Below are positions 35,109 to 43,890 of a DNA stretch of 64,000 bases, one piece after another (positions within the stretch are counted from its first letter, which is position 1; each line of letters starts with the position of its first letter). The DNA is from Gynuella sp050296195 (GTDB taxonomy: Bacteria; Pseudomonadota; Gammaproteobacteria; Pseudomonadales; Natronospirillaceae): assembly GCF_050296195.1 (NCBI RefSeq), contig NZ_JBNKRB010000057.1; one strand, written 5' to 3'. The notes beneath the pieces were generated by a model, which saw only the letters and a list, made by a program, of their open reading frames with translations, was not told where the DNA came from and did not search any database. The position numbers and the translations under genes are program-made.

Positions 35109-35340
35109 CTAGTGTAGCGTCTTGAATAAAACCTATATTAAAAAAGCACCTCAAGATGTTCACAGCGAGGCTCAGCTCGCAGGCAATGGCCACACCCTTG
35201 TCGAGAGAGCTGGAACAAAGCTATGGGCGCCTTGAGGGCTTCTCGAACAGTGGGACGCCGTTTTCTGAACTTAACGTAGATTTTCGAAGTGAATTCGGCG
35301 GCCCATTACAATATGCGTTTCATTTGAGACACTACACTAG
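35109..35340. mobile_element. MITE-like or insertion-sequence remnant, 232 bp
   Basis: Both ends begin CTAGTGTAG and form imperfect inverted repeats of 31 bp with about 25 matches (35109-35139 against 35310-35340). The first 9 bases are identical and the next 5 differ at one position. The inner part has a distinctly higher G+C look than its flanks but encodes no transposase. The palindromic CTAG at both borders could be a 4-bp target duplication or part of the repeat. This pattern fits a miniature element mobilised by a transposase elsewhere. Confidence 0.6.
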
Positions 35341-35368
35341 AGTCCAAAGCACCAAATCAAACCAGAGT

Positions 35369-35420
35369 GTTCGTCATTTCCGCTATCTGATACTGAATCA
35401 CATTACAGAGAATGACGAAC
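35369..35420. repeat. 10-bp perfect inverted repeat
   Basis: GTTCGTCATT and AATGACGAAC are separated by 32 bases. The right side is followed by CTACACTA, reminiscent of the neighbouring element's end. It may be part of a nested or second element end. Confidence 0.45.
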
Positions 35421-35506
35421 AATCTACACTAAACCGACAGACACCCAAGCTAATATGCATATGGATGAGGCAAGCTCCAGCGCCGCCAGCCGGGCTCATG
35501 CATCAT

Positions 35507-35866
35507 TTAGATGTACTTCTTGACTGTTTCCAGCAACTGCTTGTCTGAAACAGGCTTAACCAAATAGTCTTTGGCGCCTTGTCTTTCACCCCATACCCTA
35601 TCTGTTTCCTGATCTTTTGTGGTAATAATCACAATCGGAATGTCTTTGGTTGAAGGATCATGAGCGAGCTTGCGCGTAGCCTGAAAACCGTTCAGCTCCG
35701 GCATGACAATATCCATCAACACCAAATCCGGCTTGGTTTCCTGGGCCATCCGAATTCCCTCAACACCATCCATAGCTATGACCACTTCATAACCGGCTGA
35801 TTCCAGAGCCTGCTGAGTACCCGCAACATGAGTTGGTGAGTCATCGATAATCAATACTTTTGCCAT
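35507..35866 (-). CDS. PilH-like single-domain response regulator
   Basis: A 119-residue receiver domain with no output domain. Residues Asp8 and Asp9 (IIDDS), the phosphorylation Asp in VLMDIVMPELNGFQATR, and Lys in YLVKPVSD are all present. The ITTKDQETDRVWGERQGAKDYL string is close to PilH of the type IV pilus Chp system. No pil or chp genes are nearby, so it is an orphan; its partner kinase is elsewhere. Confidence 0.9.
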   Translation of the reverse strand: MAKVLIIDDSPTHVAGTQQALESAGYEVVIAMDGVEGIRMAQETKPDLVLMDIVMPELNGFQATRKLAHDPSTKDIPIVIITTKDQETDRVWGERQGAKDYLVKPVSDKQLLETVKKYI

Positions 35867-36393
35867 TTCAATACTCTCGTTAATTCAATAATTACCCGCA
35901 TTTCGATTAAGAACACACAATCATTCCATTACGAAACTTGTAAGCTTACTGGCCATTACAACCATAGCACGAATTGGCTTCATATTTTATTAGATACCAA
36001 CACACTAAGAAAACAATATCAGTTTATCAATGTGCAAGTATCTTAAATAAAATCCAACCCAGTTCGCACTTAACTAAAAAACCAACTGTAGCTAACGACA
36101 TCCCAGCCATCATCTGTAAATAAAAGTAACTACAGTAAATCTTCAAACAACATGAACGCGCTATTCATATTTAACAATTCTCGGTGTTTTAACCTTACCT
36201 GTAAACCGGCCATAGCTGACTTCTTTGTTTTAATGAGAGCATCATACCAAAGACAAATTCCAGTCCAACCCCGAGATATAACAAACAAAACTGTTTATCC
36301 TGCGGTCAAAACGACCAACCGGACCAAAAAAAGAACAAATCCATAACAACAAATAGTTTTATCAATAAATAACTTGCTGTTAGCCTGCTAAAG
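35867..36393. other. Non-coding stretch upstream of the pilH-like and tetR-like genes
   Basis: These 527 bases are visibly A/T-rich with only short spurious ORFs. They must hold the divergent promoters of the two flanking genes. No clear operator was seen. Confidence 0.6.
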
Positions 36394-36930
36394 ATGGTTA
36401 AAAGCAGTACCTCCAAACACAGCTTCATCACACGCCAGAACATTCTGGACGCTACGCTTTCTCTAATTTTAGAGAATGGGGGCCAAAATGTCTCGCTAAG
36501 AAAGATTGCTAACAGAATAAACTGTTCGGCACCTTCCATTTATTATCACTTTAAAAATAAAAATGACATTATTTCGAGTCTTTGGGAAAGCGAAATGGCA
36601 CAAGTCACTGCATTTAGCCAAAGTAACCATGCTTTACTCGACATACTTAACGAATATGTGCAATTTCTGATAAAAAACAAAAGTCTTTTTCTATTAATAT
36701 GCACAAACGAACAAACTGACCTGGAAGAACTGAATAGCTCCCGCCTGTTTCAAAAAAGCCTGCAGCACAAAATAACAGCTGCACCTCACCATATAGAATA
36801 CCCAGAACAACTTACCACTATTATTCTGGCGGCAATACATGGTTTGGTATTATCAAATACCTTGAAAATTTCTGACCATCAGAAGACTCATAAACTTCTT
36901 GAGCAAATGACTAACTCGCTCATAAAGTAG
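36394..36930 (+). CDS. TetR family regulator
   Basis: A 178-residue TetR repressor. The helix-turn-helix is at about 15-60 (ILDATLSLILENGGQNVSLRKIANRINCSAPSIYYHFKNKNDII), with the C-terminal ligand domain unassigned. Its neighbours on both sides are non-coding, so its target is not apparent. Base use is A/T-rich, unlike most genes of the window. Confidence 0.9.
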   Translation: MVKSSTSKHSFITRQNILDATLSLILENGGQNVSLRKIANRINCSAPSIYYHFKNKNDIISSLWESEMAQVTAFSQSNHALLDILNEYVQFLIKNKSLFLLICTNEQTDLEELNSSRLFQKSLQHKITAAPHHIEYPEQLTTIILAAIHGLVLSNTLKISDHQKTHKLLEQMTNSLIK

Positions 36931-37522
36931 TTCTGAATTTTCCACCAACAATACTGTGGCGGTTATCTTTGAACTCAGATTGACGTCTAAATGCTTATTA
37001 TAAAAACACAAGCATCAAAATAACTCACCTTTTAACCATACCAGGCACAAACTGACAATAAACGGCATATTTGCCAACCAAAAAAGTTTAAGCAAAAACC
37101 CTATCTTGTTTTATGGTTAGTTAAAAACTCTTCAGCAAAAAACAACAGCACTATTGACGATAATTTCCCATGCTTATCGAACTTAAAAATATCTACAGCA
37201 GAATGACCTTGTATATATCAAACTTGGCAACTTTCGATCAAAAGTTAAAATAGAATGGCTTTTCTTATTTTTAAAGTGGTTTCTATTTTTTTAAAACCAT
37301 CGCAAGTATGGTTTAAAATGCTTCTCAAAACCTGAACCATTTCCAGCGCCATAACCCATATCGACTATTGAAAAAAATAATAGATACAACTCGGTTACAC
37401 CAGCAAACTGTGGTTTTGCGAGCAGTACTACCCTGCTTGCATCAAAACTATTTCTATTTTTCAGAGACTTCCTAACTAATACCTAACAAGATGCATTCAT
37501 TTCAAGCGCTTTATATATCACG
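36931..37522. other. Non-coding A/T-rich stretch
   Basis: These 592 bases between tetR and dinB contain no ORF with gene-like features and no notable repeat. Several homopolymer runs occur. Confidence 0.6.
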
Positions 37523-38572
37523 CTAAAAAAGACACAGCTGCTGCCCATCTCCACGTCCCCGGCTACGTATCCCCATACCCAAAAGGCGCACAGGCTTCTC
37601 CCTTCTCTTCCAGGCCTGTTCACATAGCGCTTTAAATATATCTGCATCAAAGCTACGGGTTGTACATTCAACAGTGGTCTGAGTGAAATCAGCAAAGCGA
37701 ACCTTAACAAAAGCCTTGCCAAAGTATTCCGCGTTAATTTTGCTCATACGCTGACTCAACTCCAGATACAGCGACCCCATATTCGTCAGACAAGCACTAA
37801 GACCATGCACATCTTCGGCATAGGTGCGCTCAACACTCAAGGATTTCCGCTCCCTCGACACTTTCACCTCACGGTCATCAATACCCTGACTCATTTGATA
37901 CAAATGTTCACCAAAGCTTCCATAGGACGCCACAAGCTCTTTCACCCCCTGCTTCTGCAGCTGACCACATGTATAAATACCCTGACGGTGCAAACGCTTG
38001 GAAGTCACCTTACCAACACCATGGATTCGATCAACAGAAAGATCTTTTACGAAATCAGCCACCTGTTCAGGTGTGATCACAAACAATCCATCTGGCTTAC
38101 GCCAGTCGCTGGCAATCTTGGCAAGATACTTGTTTGGGGCGACCCCCGCAGATATGGTAATCCCGATCTGTTGTTTCACCTGAGCCTTGACAGTCCTAGC
38201 TATCAACGTCGCACTCCCCTGACAATGGTCAGTATCGGTGACATCAACATACGCTTCATCAAGCGATAAAGGCTCGATAAGCTCTGAATATTGTTTGAAG
38301 ACTTCATGGATTTGTCTTGATGCTTCTCGATATGCATCAAAACGACTGGGAAGAACAATTAAATCGGGACAAAGGCGTAGAGCCTGAGCAGTAGGCATAG
38401 CTGAGCGTATACCAAAGTGGCGAGCCTCATAATTACAGGTAGACAAGACTCCACGGCGTCCAGTTCCACCAACAGCAACCGGACGTCCTTGCAATTCCGG
38501 GCGATCACGAATTTCGACGGCGGCATAAAAGCAATCGCAATCAAAATGGATGATTTTTCGCTGATGATTCAC
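37523..38572 (-). CDS. dinB: DNA polymerase IV
   Basis: A 349-residue Y-family translesion polymerase. The catalytic sites are DCDCFYAAVE at the N-terminus and SLDEAYVDV near residue 100. The GVAPNKYLAKIASD loop and a C-terminal beta-clamp peptide (QLCLF) are present. GTG 38572 is preferred over ATG 38614 because a LexA box lies between them, and it gives the normal family N-terminus. Confidence 0.94.
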   Translation of the reverse strand: MNHQRKIIHFDCDCFYAAVEIRDRPELQGRPVAVGGTGRRGVLSTCNYEARHFGIRSAMPTAQALRLCPDLIVLPSRFDAYREASRQIHEVFKQYSELIEPLSLDEAYVDVTDTDHCQGSATLIARTVKAQVKQQIGITISAGVAPNKYLAKIASDWRKPDGLFVITPEQVADFVKDLSVDRIHGVGKVTSKRLHRQGIYTCGQLQKQGVKELVASYGSFGEHLYQMSQGIDDREVKVSRERKSLSVERTYAEDVHGLSACLTNMGSLYLELSQRMSKINAEYFGKAFVKVRFADFTQTTVECTTRSFDADIFKALCEQAWKRREKPVRLLGMGIRSRGRGDGQQLCLF

Positions 38573-38586
38573 TCGCCAACACCCAA

Positions 38587-38606
38587 CACTGTAAATAAAT
38601 ACAGCA
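38587..38606 (-). promoter_or_regulatory. LexA (SOS) box of dinB
   Basis: CACTGTAAATAAATACAGCA matches the gammaproteobacterial LexA consensus at 16 of 20 positions with intact CTG-N10-CAG. It ends 15 bp upstream of the chosen dinB start. Confidence 0.8.
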
Positions 38607-38698
38607 TTATTCAAATACAGGCGATTGTGTCAACAAGTGATCTTGACAACAGATACCACTAAGATGAGAAATCAAGGCATCCACAGCCGATGAACGAC

Positions 38699-39823
38699 TT
38701 ACTCCATTAGAACCAGATTATCCCGATGAATCAATTCCGGCTCAGAGATATACCCCAATATATCGAAAATTTCTTGACTGGCGTGGCGAAGTATTTTTCC
38801 GCAATCTGTCGCATCATAATTGATAAGACCAATGGCCACGAGGCGACCAGATTCTCCAATACAACTAACTGCCTCCCCACGCTTGAAATTGCCTTCGATA
38901 CGATTCACTCCTACCGGCAACAAGCTGCGTCCTTTTCTAACCAACGCCAGCTCTGCACCTGCATCCAGAAATATACGTCCGCGGGTTTTCAGGTGCCCAG
39001 CCAACCACTGTTTACGTGCAACAATAGGCTCCTGGTCAGGAGTCAACAATGTGCCTATCGCTTCACCTGCCCACAGCCGGCGCAGAACATTTTCCTCCCG
39101 GCCTGCGCAAATAGCGGTAATCGCTCCGCTGCGGGAAGCTAATTTTGCCGCCCGTACTTTAGTCGCCATACCGCCACTGCCGAGCGCGCCTGCTCCCGAA
39201 GCCATAGCCACCAAGGAGGGATCTGTGGCCTTCGCCTGTGAGATCAAAGAAGCGTCTTTTGAATATCGCGGGTCTTTGTCAAAAAGTCCTTGCTGATCTG
39301 TCAAAATAATCAGCGCATCCGCTTCCATAAGATTTGCTACGAGAGCACCAAGAGTATCGTTATCACCAAACTTTATTTCGTCTGTAATAACCGTATCGTT
39401 TTCGTTAATGATTGGCATCACAGGCAGTGATAGCAATGTCCTCAGAGAATTTCTAGCATTAAGATAGCGCTTACGATCAGACAGATCCTCATGGGTTAAC
39501 AATATCTGCGCAGTATGAATATGATGCTCTTTAAAACACTGCTCATAACACTGCACCAGACTAGTTTGTCCGACCGCAGCTGCGGCTTGTAGTGATTCCA
39601 GTTCTATGGGCCGGCGACTCCACCCCAATCGATGCATTCCTGCCGCCACAGCACCTGAGCTTACAAGAATTATCTGCACACCAGACCGGTGCAGATCCGC
39701 CAGCTGGTCAACCCAACCCTTGATTCTCTGGCAATCAAGGCCCTGACCATCATTGGTTAATAACGAAGAGCCAATTTTTACAACCCAGCGCTGTCCGCGA
39801 GTCAAAGGGGACTTAGAGTTCAT
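38699..39823 (-). CDS. proB: Glutamate 5-kinase
   Basis: A 374-residue enzyme with an amino-acid kinase domain followed by a C-terminal PUA domain. It makes gamma-glutamyl phosphate, the first step of proline synthesis. KIGSSLLTNDGQGLD, VSSGAVAAGMHRLGW and FGDNDTLGALVANL are family motifs. It is last in rplU-rpmA-obgE-proB. Confidence 0.96.
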   Translation of the reverse strand: MNSKSPLTRGQRWVVKIGSSLLTNDGQGLDCQRIKGWVDQLADLHRSGVQIILVSSGAVAAGMHRLGWSRRPIELESLQAAAAVGQTSLVQCYEQCFKEHHIHTAQILLTHEDLSDRKRYLNARNSLRTLLSLPVMPIINENDTVITDEIKFGDNDTLGALVANLMEADALIILTDQQGLFDKDPRYSKDASLISQAKATDPSLVAMASGAGALGSGGMATKVRAAKLASRSGAITAICAGREENVLRRLWAGEAIGTLLTPDQEPIVARKQWLAGHLKTRGRIFLDAGAELALVRKGRSLLPVGVNRIEGNFKRGEAVSCIGESGRLVAIGLINYDATDCGKILRHASQEIFDILGYISEPELIHRDNLVLME

Positions 39824-39856
39824 TTATGTGTCTGATTATGTTTGGGTCAATACGAA

Positions 39857-41044
39857 TCAGGAGCGATATTCAACTTCCACATCATCGTCAAAGTCATCAT
39901 CATCGTTATCCTGGGCTTTTCGGGCTGCACGTCGTGCCCGGGCCAGCGATTCTATTTTTTCTCTGGCCTCAGTTTCAACCAAATTACGATGCAATTGCTC
40001 CTGCTCTGCCAGTTCAGAGTTTTCTTCAAGTATCTGCTTACGTTCTTCGAGAAACTCCATGACTTTCTGACAGACATCTTCAGTTCCTGTTTTTGAGATC
40101 GCCGAAACCCTAAAAACAGGCCCCTGCCAGTTCAACGCATCGATTAAGGCCTGACAACGGCTTTCCCGTTCATCCTCTGGTAACAAGTCCAACTTGTTCA
40201 ACACCAGCCAGCGTTCACGTTTTGCCAATTCAGGAGAAAATTGATTTAGTTCGTTAATAATGATTTTGGCCTGCTCTGCTGGATCGGCTTCATCAAAAGG
40301 TGCCATATCGACCAGATGCAACAATATGCGAGTACGCACCAGATGTTTTAAGAATCTGATACCCAAACCTGCACCTTCGGAAGCACCTTCGATAATTCCT
40401 GGCACATCCGCAATAACAAAACTGCGGGAATATTCCGTACGAACCACTCCCAAATTAGGAACCAAGGTGGTAAACGGATAATCAGCAACCTTGGGTTTGG
40501 CCGCAGATACTGCGCGAATAAAAGTAGACTTACCGGCATTTGGCAACCCCAGCAGGCCGACGTCTGCCAGCACTTTCAATTCCAGCTTGATATTACGACT
40601 TTCACCCAGAGAGCCCTTGGTAAATTGCCGGGGAGCTCGGTTCACACTGGATTTAAAGCGAGTGTTTCCAAGGCCATGAAACCCCCCTTGAGCAATCTTA
40701 AAAACCTGTCCGTGCTGGGTAAGATCAACGAGCACCTCATCGGTATCCTCATCAATGACAGATGTTCCCACCGGTACCACCAACACTGTATCCTCGCCTT
40801 TTTTACCGGTCATATCCTTGCCTCGCCCATTTTCACCACTTTCTGCGCGATATTTCCGAATGTAGCGATAATCGATAAGGGTATTCACATTCTCGTCTGC
40901 CTTAACCAGGACGCTGCCACCATCGCCACCGTCTCCACCATTAGGGCCGCCTTTGGCAATGAACTTTTCCCGCAGGAAACTGACACAACCGTCACCGCCT
41001 TTACCGGCTTCTATATAAACACTTGCTTCATCTACAAACTTCAT
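39857..41044 (-). CDS. obgE: GTPase Obg/CgtA
   Basis: A 395-residue ribosome-associated GTPase of 50S assembly and stress control. The glycine-rich Obg domain (GGPNGGDGGDGG) is N-terminal, G1 is GLPNAGKSTF and G4 is NKLDLL. The C-terminus is strongly acidic (DNDDDDFDDDVE). Upstream are rpmA and rplU, the conserved order. Confidence 0.97.
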   Translation of the reverse strand: MKFVDEASVYIEAGKGGDGCVSFLREKFIAKGGPNGGDGGDGGSVLVKADENVNTLIDYRYIRKYRAESGENGRGKDMTGKKGEDTVLVVPVGTSVIDEDTDEVLVDLTQHGQVFKIAQGGFHGLGNTRFKSSVNRAPRQFTKGSLGESRNIKLELKVLADVGLLGLPNAGKSTFIRAVSAAKPKVADYPFTTLVPNLGVVRTEYSRSFVIADVPGIIEGASEGAGLGIRFLKHLVRTRILLHLVDMAPFDEADPAEQAKIIINELNQFSPELAKRERWLVLNKLDLLPEDERESRCQALIDALNWQGPVFRVSAISKTGTEDVCQKVMEFLEERKQILEENSELAEQEQLHRNLVETEAREKIESLARARRAARKAQDNDDDDFDDDVEVEYRS

Positions 41045-41232
41045 GGTTTTGTCCGAAATATCGAAATCTGGTTACGTTAGTTTAACTAATATTTCGTAAC
41101 CAATATTAAATTCTTGAGGGAGCGGCGATGCGCAATAACACAGAGGGGATATCGAGGCGCAGCCCTTTACAGTCAAAAGTGGCAACTTACAATTAACAGG
41201 CAATCATTAAAACAATAGCGCAAAAACGAAAA

Positions 41233-41255
41233 AAGCCCTGCCATAGCAGAGCTTT
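41233..41255 (-). terminator. Hairpin after rpmA
   Basis: On the minus strand AAAGCTCTGC-TATG-GCAGGGCTTT is followed by T3CG, about 19 bp after the rpmA stop. It may partly terminate rplU-rpmA ahead of obgE. Confidence 0.7.
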
Positions 41256-41273
41256 AATACAGAATCATCCCGA

Positions 41274-41525
41274 TTAGGCGGGAACTACATTCACAACCCG
41301 CTTGTTATTTCTTACTGTGTACTGAACAACACCATCTGCTGTTGCAAACAAAGTGAAATCACGACCTAAACGAGTGTTTTTACCTGCATGGAACTCAGAA
41401 CCACGCTGACGAACGATGATATTACCGCCAACAACAGTCTGGCCACCAAATATTTTAACGCCAAGACGCTTACTTTCTGAATCACGACCGTTACGGGTAC
41501 TACCACCAGCCTTCTTGTGAGCCAT
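41274..41525 (-). CDS. rpmA: 50S ribosomal protein L27
   Basis: An 83-residue L27 starting AHKKAGGSTRNGRDSESKRLG, the family signature. The N-terminus reaches the peptidyl-transferase centre. It is 12 bp after rplU. Confidence 0.98.
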   Translation of the reverse strand: MAHKKAGGSTRNGRDSESKRLGVKIFGGQTVVGGNIIVRQRGSEFHAGKNTRLGRDFTLFATADGVVQYTVRNNKRVVNVVPA

Positions 41526-41537
41526 TGAACTGTCTCC

Positions 41538-41849
41538 TTAACCTTTGATACCAGTAATTTTAACTTCAGTGTACCACTGACGGTGGCCCATCTGTTTCAT
41601 TTGATGCTTACGGCGCTTGAACTTAAGAATCTTAACTTTCTTATGACGCCCCTGGGAAAGCACCTCAGCAGTCACCTTGGCACCTTCAACAACAGGCTGA
41701 CCGATATTTATTTTTTCACCATCGGCAACCATAAGCACTTTGTCAAAATCAATTGACTTGCCGGTTTCGGCTTCAATTTTCTCCAGCTTAAGGCGCTGGC
41801 CTTCTTCTACACGGTATTGCTTACCGCCAGATACGATTACAGCGTACAT
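41538..41849 (-). CDS. rplU: 50S ribosomal protein L21
   Basis: A 103-residue L21 (MYAVIVSGGKQYRVEEGQ). An in-frame ATG at 41855 also exists, but the family start is 41849. The C-terminal KFKRRKHQMKQMGHRQ is the conserved basic end. It is the first gene of the operon and diverges from ispB over about 260 bp. Confidence 0.98.
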   Translation of the reverse strand: MYAVIVSGGKQYRVEEGQRLKLEKIEAETGKSIDFDKVLMVADGEKINIGQPVVEGAKVTAEVLSQGRHKKVKILKFKRRKHQMKQMGHRQWYTEVKITGIKG

Positions 41850-42112
41850 GGACATTCTCTCTTATAAATGAATCAAACCTGGACCAGTTGTTCCGTTACT
41901 TAAAACCTGCTTCTAAAGGCCTTGCCTACGCTGTGGCACCCTATGGCAGGGAACATGTTTGAGCTGGAAATCCAGGACGCGCGATTCTACTGAAAGCAGC
42001 CTGCGTTAGCAAGCGACTAGAGACCATTTCACTATTAATACTCGCAAGCGGCTTGACGGGTCTATCACCTGCACTTAGCATCCGCCGCTACCGCAGTCAG
42101 AAAACGTACCCA

Positions 42113-43081
42113 ATGGATCTAAAACAAATTATCGCAACGGTCCAGGATGACTTCCAGGCCGTTGATCATGAAGTGCTCAGGATGCTGGATTCCCGGGTTC
42201 CTCTCATAGAGAAAATAGCAGAATATATTATTTCCAGCGGAGGTAAACGCCTGCGTCCGCTTATTGTGCTACTGGTTGCCAAAGCCAGTGCTTATCAAGG
42301 AAATAAACATATCAAACTGGCTACATTGATCGAGTTCATTCACACAGCCACACTGCTACATGACGATGTTGTCGATACCTCCGACTTACGACGCGGAAGG
42401 CCCACAGCTAATGCAAAATGGGGAAATGCCCCCAGTGTTCTGGTTGGTGATTTTCTGTACTCGAGAGCATTTGAAAACCTGGTACATGTTGGTGACATGG
42501 ATATTATGGCCACCATTTCGAAAGCAACCAGCATTATTGCCGAAGGTGAGGTTCTACAACTGATAAATGTAGGCAAGCCAGAAACAACAGAAGAGGACTA
42601 TCTAAAAGTCATTCACGGCAAGACGGCAACGCTGTTTGAAGCCTCCAGCCTCGGAGCCAGTTTCCTGGGCGGTCACAACCCCGAACTTCAAAACAGCATG
42701 CAGATTTATGGCCTGGAACTGGGAATGGCTTTTCAGATTATCGATGATGTGCTTGATTACATCGGCAACGCCGATGAGCTGGGTAAAAATGTTGGCGATG
42801 ATCTAGCAGAGGGCAAACCAACCCTGCCGTTGATCAAAGCCATGGAGTTTGGGTCACCAGAGCAACGAAGCCTTATTGCAGATGCCATAAGCAATGCCAG
42901 CAGAGATCATCTGGAACCGATTGTTGGCGCAGTCAGAGACTCTGGCGCCCTGGAATACTGTATTGAACTGGCTGAGAGCAAATCCAAAAAAGCGATCAGG
43001 CACCTTAAGGTCATGCCTTCTTCCATATACCGTGACTGCCTTGAAGCAATCGCCCACATTGCAGTGCAACGAAAAAACTAA
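42113..43081 (+). CDS. ispB: Octaprenyl diphosphate synthase
   Basis: A 322-residue trans-prenyl transferase for the quinone side chain. The two Asp-rich motifs are LLHDDVVDTSD and IIDDVLDY. ATG 42113 (MDLKQIIATVQDDF) is the family start; the ORF extends 60 bases upstream. It is divergent from rplU, the common arrangement. Confidence 0.95.
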   Translation: MDLKQIIATVQDDFQAVDHEVLRMLDSRVPLIEKIAEYIISSGGKRLRPLIVLLVAKASAYQGNKHIKLATLIEFIHTATLLHDDVVDTSDLRRGRPTANAKWGNAPSVLVGDFLYSRAFENLVHVGDMDIMATISKATSIIAEGEVLQLINVGKPETTEEDYLKVIHGKTATLFEASSLGASFLGGHNPELQNSMQIYGLELGMAFQIIDDVLDYIGNADELGKNVGDDLAEGKPTLPLIKAMEFGSPEQRSLIADAISNASRDHLEPIVGAVRDSGALEYCIELAESKSKKAIRHLKVMPSSIYRDCLEAIAHIAVQRKN

Positions 43082-43104
43082 GTCACATATAATTGGGGGC
43101 TTAA

Positions 43105-43767
43105 CTATCCTACGGTATGCCCCCTGACCATCTGCCCATAGACAAATCCGTGCAACGCAAGATAGTCCAATTCAGTCAACTCACAAAACTCCAGCCCGTA
43201 AGCCGCAACACTATTCGCCATTTCGAAACGGTCCAGCTCCGCCACTACACGAGCCTCCCAATGGACTACTCTGGATACGTGACCAACTCTTAACTTGGTT
43301 GTAAGCAACAATATGTCCCCAGGGTGGGCAGCTGGCGCTACAGTCTCAAGCTTTGCCCCGGTTGTGCTGATGTCCACGACAGCACCATTCACTGCCTCAT
43401 AATCCGGCTGGCTTCGATTCACAACTGAGACGCTGATTTTCGCAAGCACCCGCTCTGCCTTTCTGATTTCTCCGACCTCCACAGTGGGCGGATATGATAG
43501 ATGCAGATAGTTATAGGGTGTGGTGCAAATGTGTTTAACCTGAGTCTTGAACGCACAGGCATTCTTGTTGGAAAAAAACCGAACCACTACCTCTTGATCC
43601 TTTCTGAGCAGCAATGGCCGATCATTTGCAAGCATGGGAGTTGTGATGATAACCGTTTTTCCATGAAGATAACCAATCATCCTCGACTGATATTTCTGTC
43701 CGGGGTTAGACGTTAACTCTATGTTTAATCTGATACCGTGGGGAATTTGAAGTTTTTGTAAGTCCAT
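43105..43767 (-). CDS. PilZ domain protein, YcgR-like
   Basis: A 220-residue protein with an N-terminal YcgR-like domain (about 1-110) and a C-terminal PilZ domain. RKAERV supplies the RxxxR c-di-GMP motif and DISTTGAKL the (D/N)xSxxG motif. YcgR proteins bind c-di-GMP and slow the flagellar motor. No motility genes are adjacent, so the output here is unproven. It converges with ispB. Confidence 0.85.
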   Translation of the reverse strand: MDLQKLQIPHGIRLNIELTSNPGQKYQSRMIGYLHGKTVIITTPMLANDRPLLLRKDQEVVVRFFSNKNACAFKTQVKHICTTPYNYLHLSYPPTVEVGEIRKAERVLAKISVSVVNRSQPDYEAVNGAVVDISTTGAKLETVAPAAHPGDILLLTTKLRVGHVSRVVHWEARVVAELDRFEMANSVAAYGLEFCELTELDYLALHGFVYGQMVRGHTVG

Positions 43768-43890
43768 GGGCGCATTTCACAGGCGACAGCTTTAACAACC
43801 GAAATAATAGTATTAACACCCTAGCCGATATATTACCAATTACCAGACTAAATAAAATTTATCTGGCGACTCTGCGGTTACTTGAGTCAT

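Larger units (their letters stand above)
34854..35506. other. Mostly non-coding stretch with a small inverted-repeat element
   Basis: No convincing gene lies here. It holds the inverted-repeat element at 35109-35340 and a second 10-bp inverted repeat at 35369-35420. The only larger ORF (35156-35548, plus) crosses one element end and overlaps the pilH-like gene, so it is not called. Confidence 0.6.

Noticed and set aside
35011..35193. 60-codon minus-strand ORF
   Set aside because: Short, across the left element end, with low-complexity residues; likely chance.
35156..35548. 130-codon plus-strand ORF
   Set aside because: It crosses the right end of the inverted-repeat element and runs into the pilH-like gene on the other strand; no family and no ribosome site.
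38573..38614. 14-residue N-terminal extension of dinB
   Set aside because: It contains the LexA box and extends past the normal polymerase IV N-terminus.
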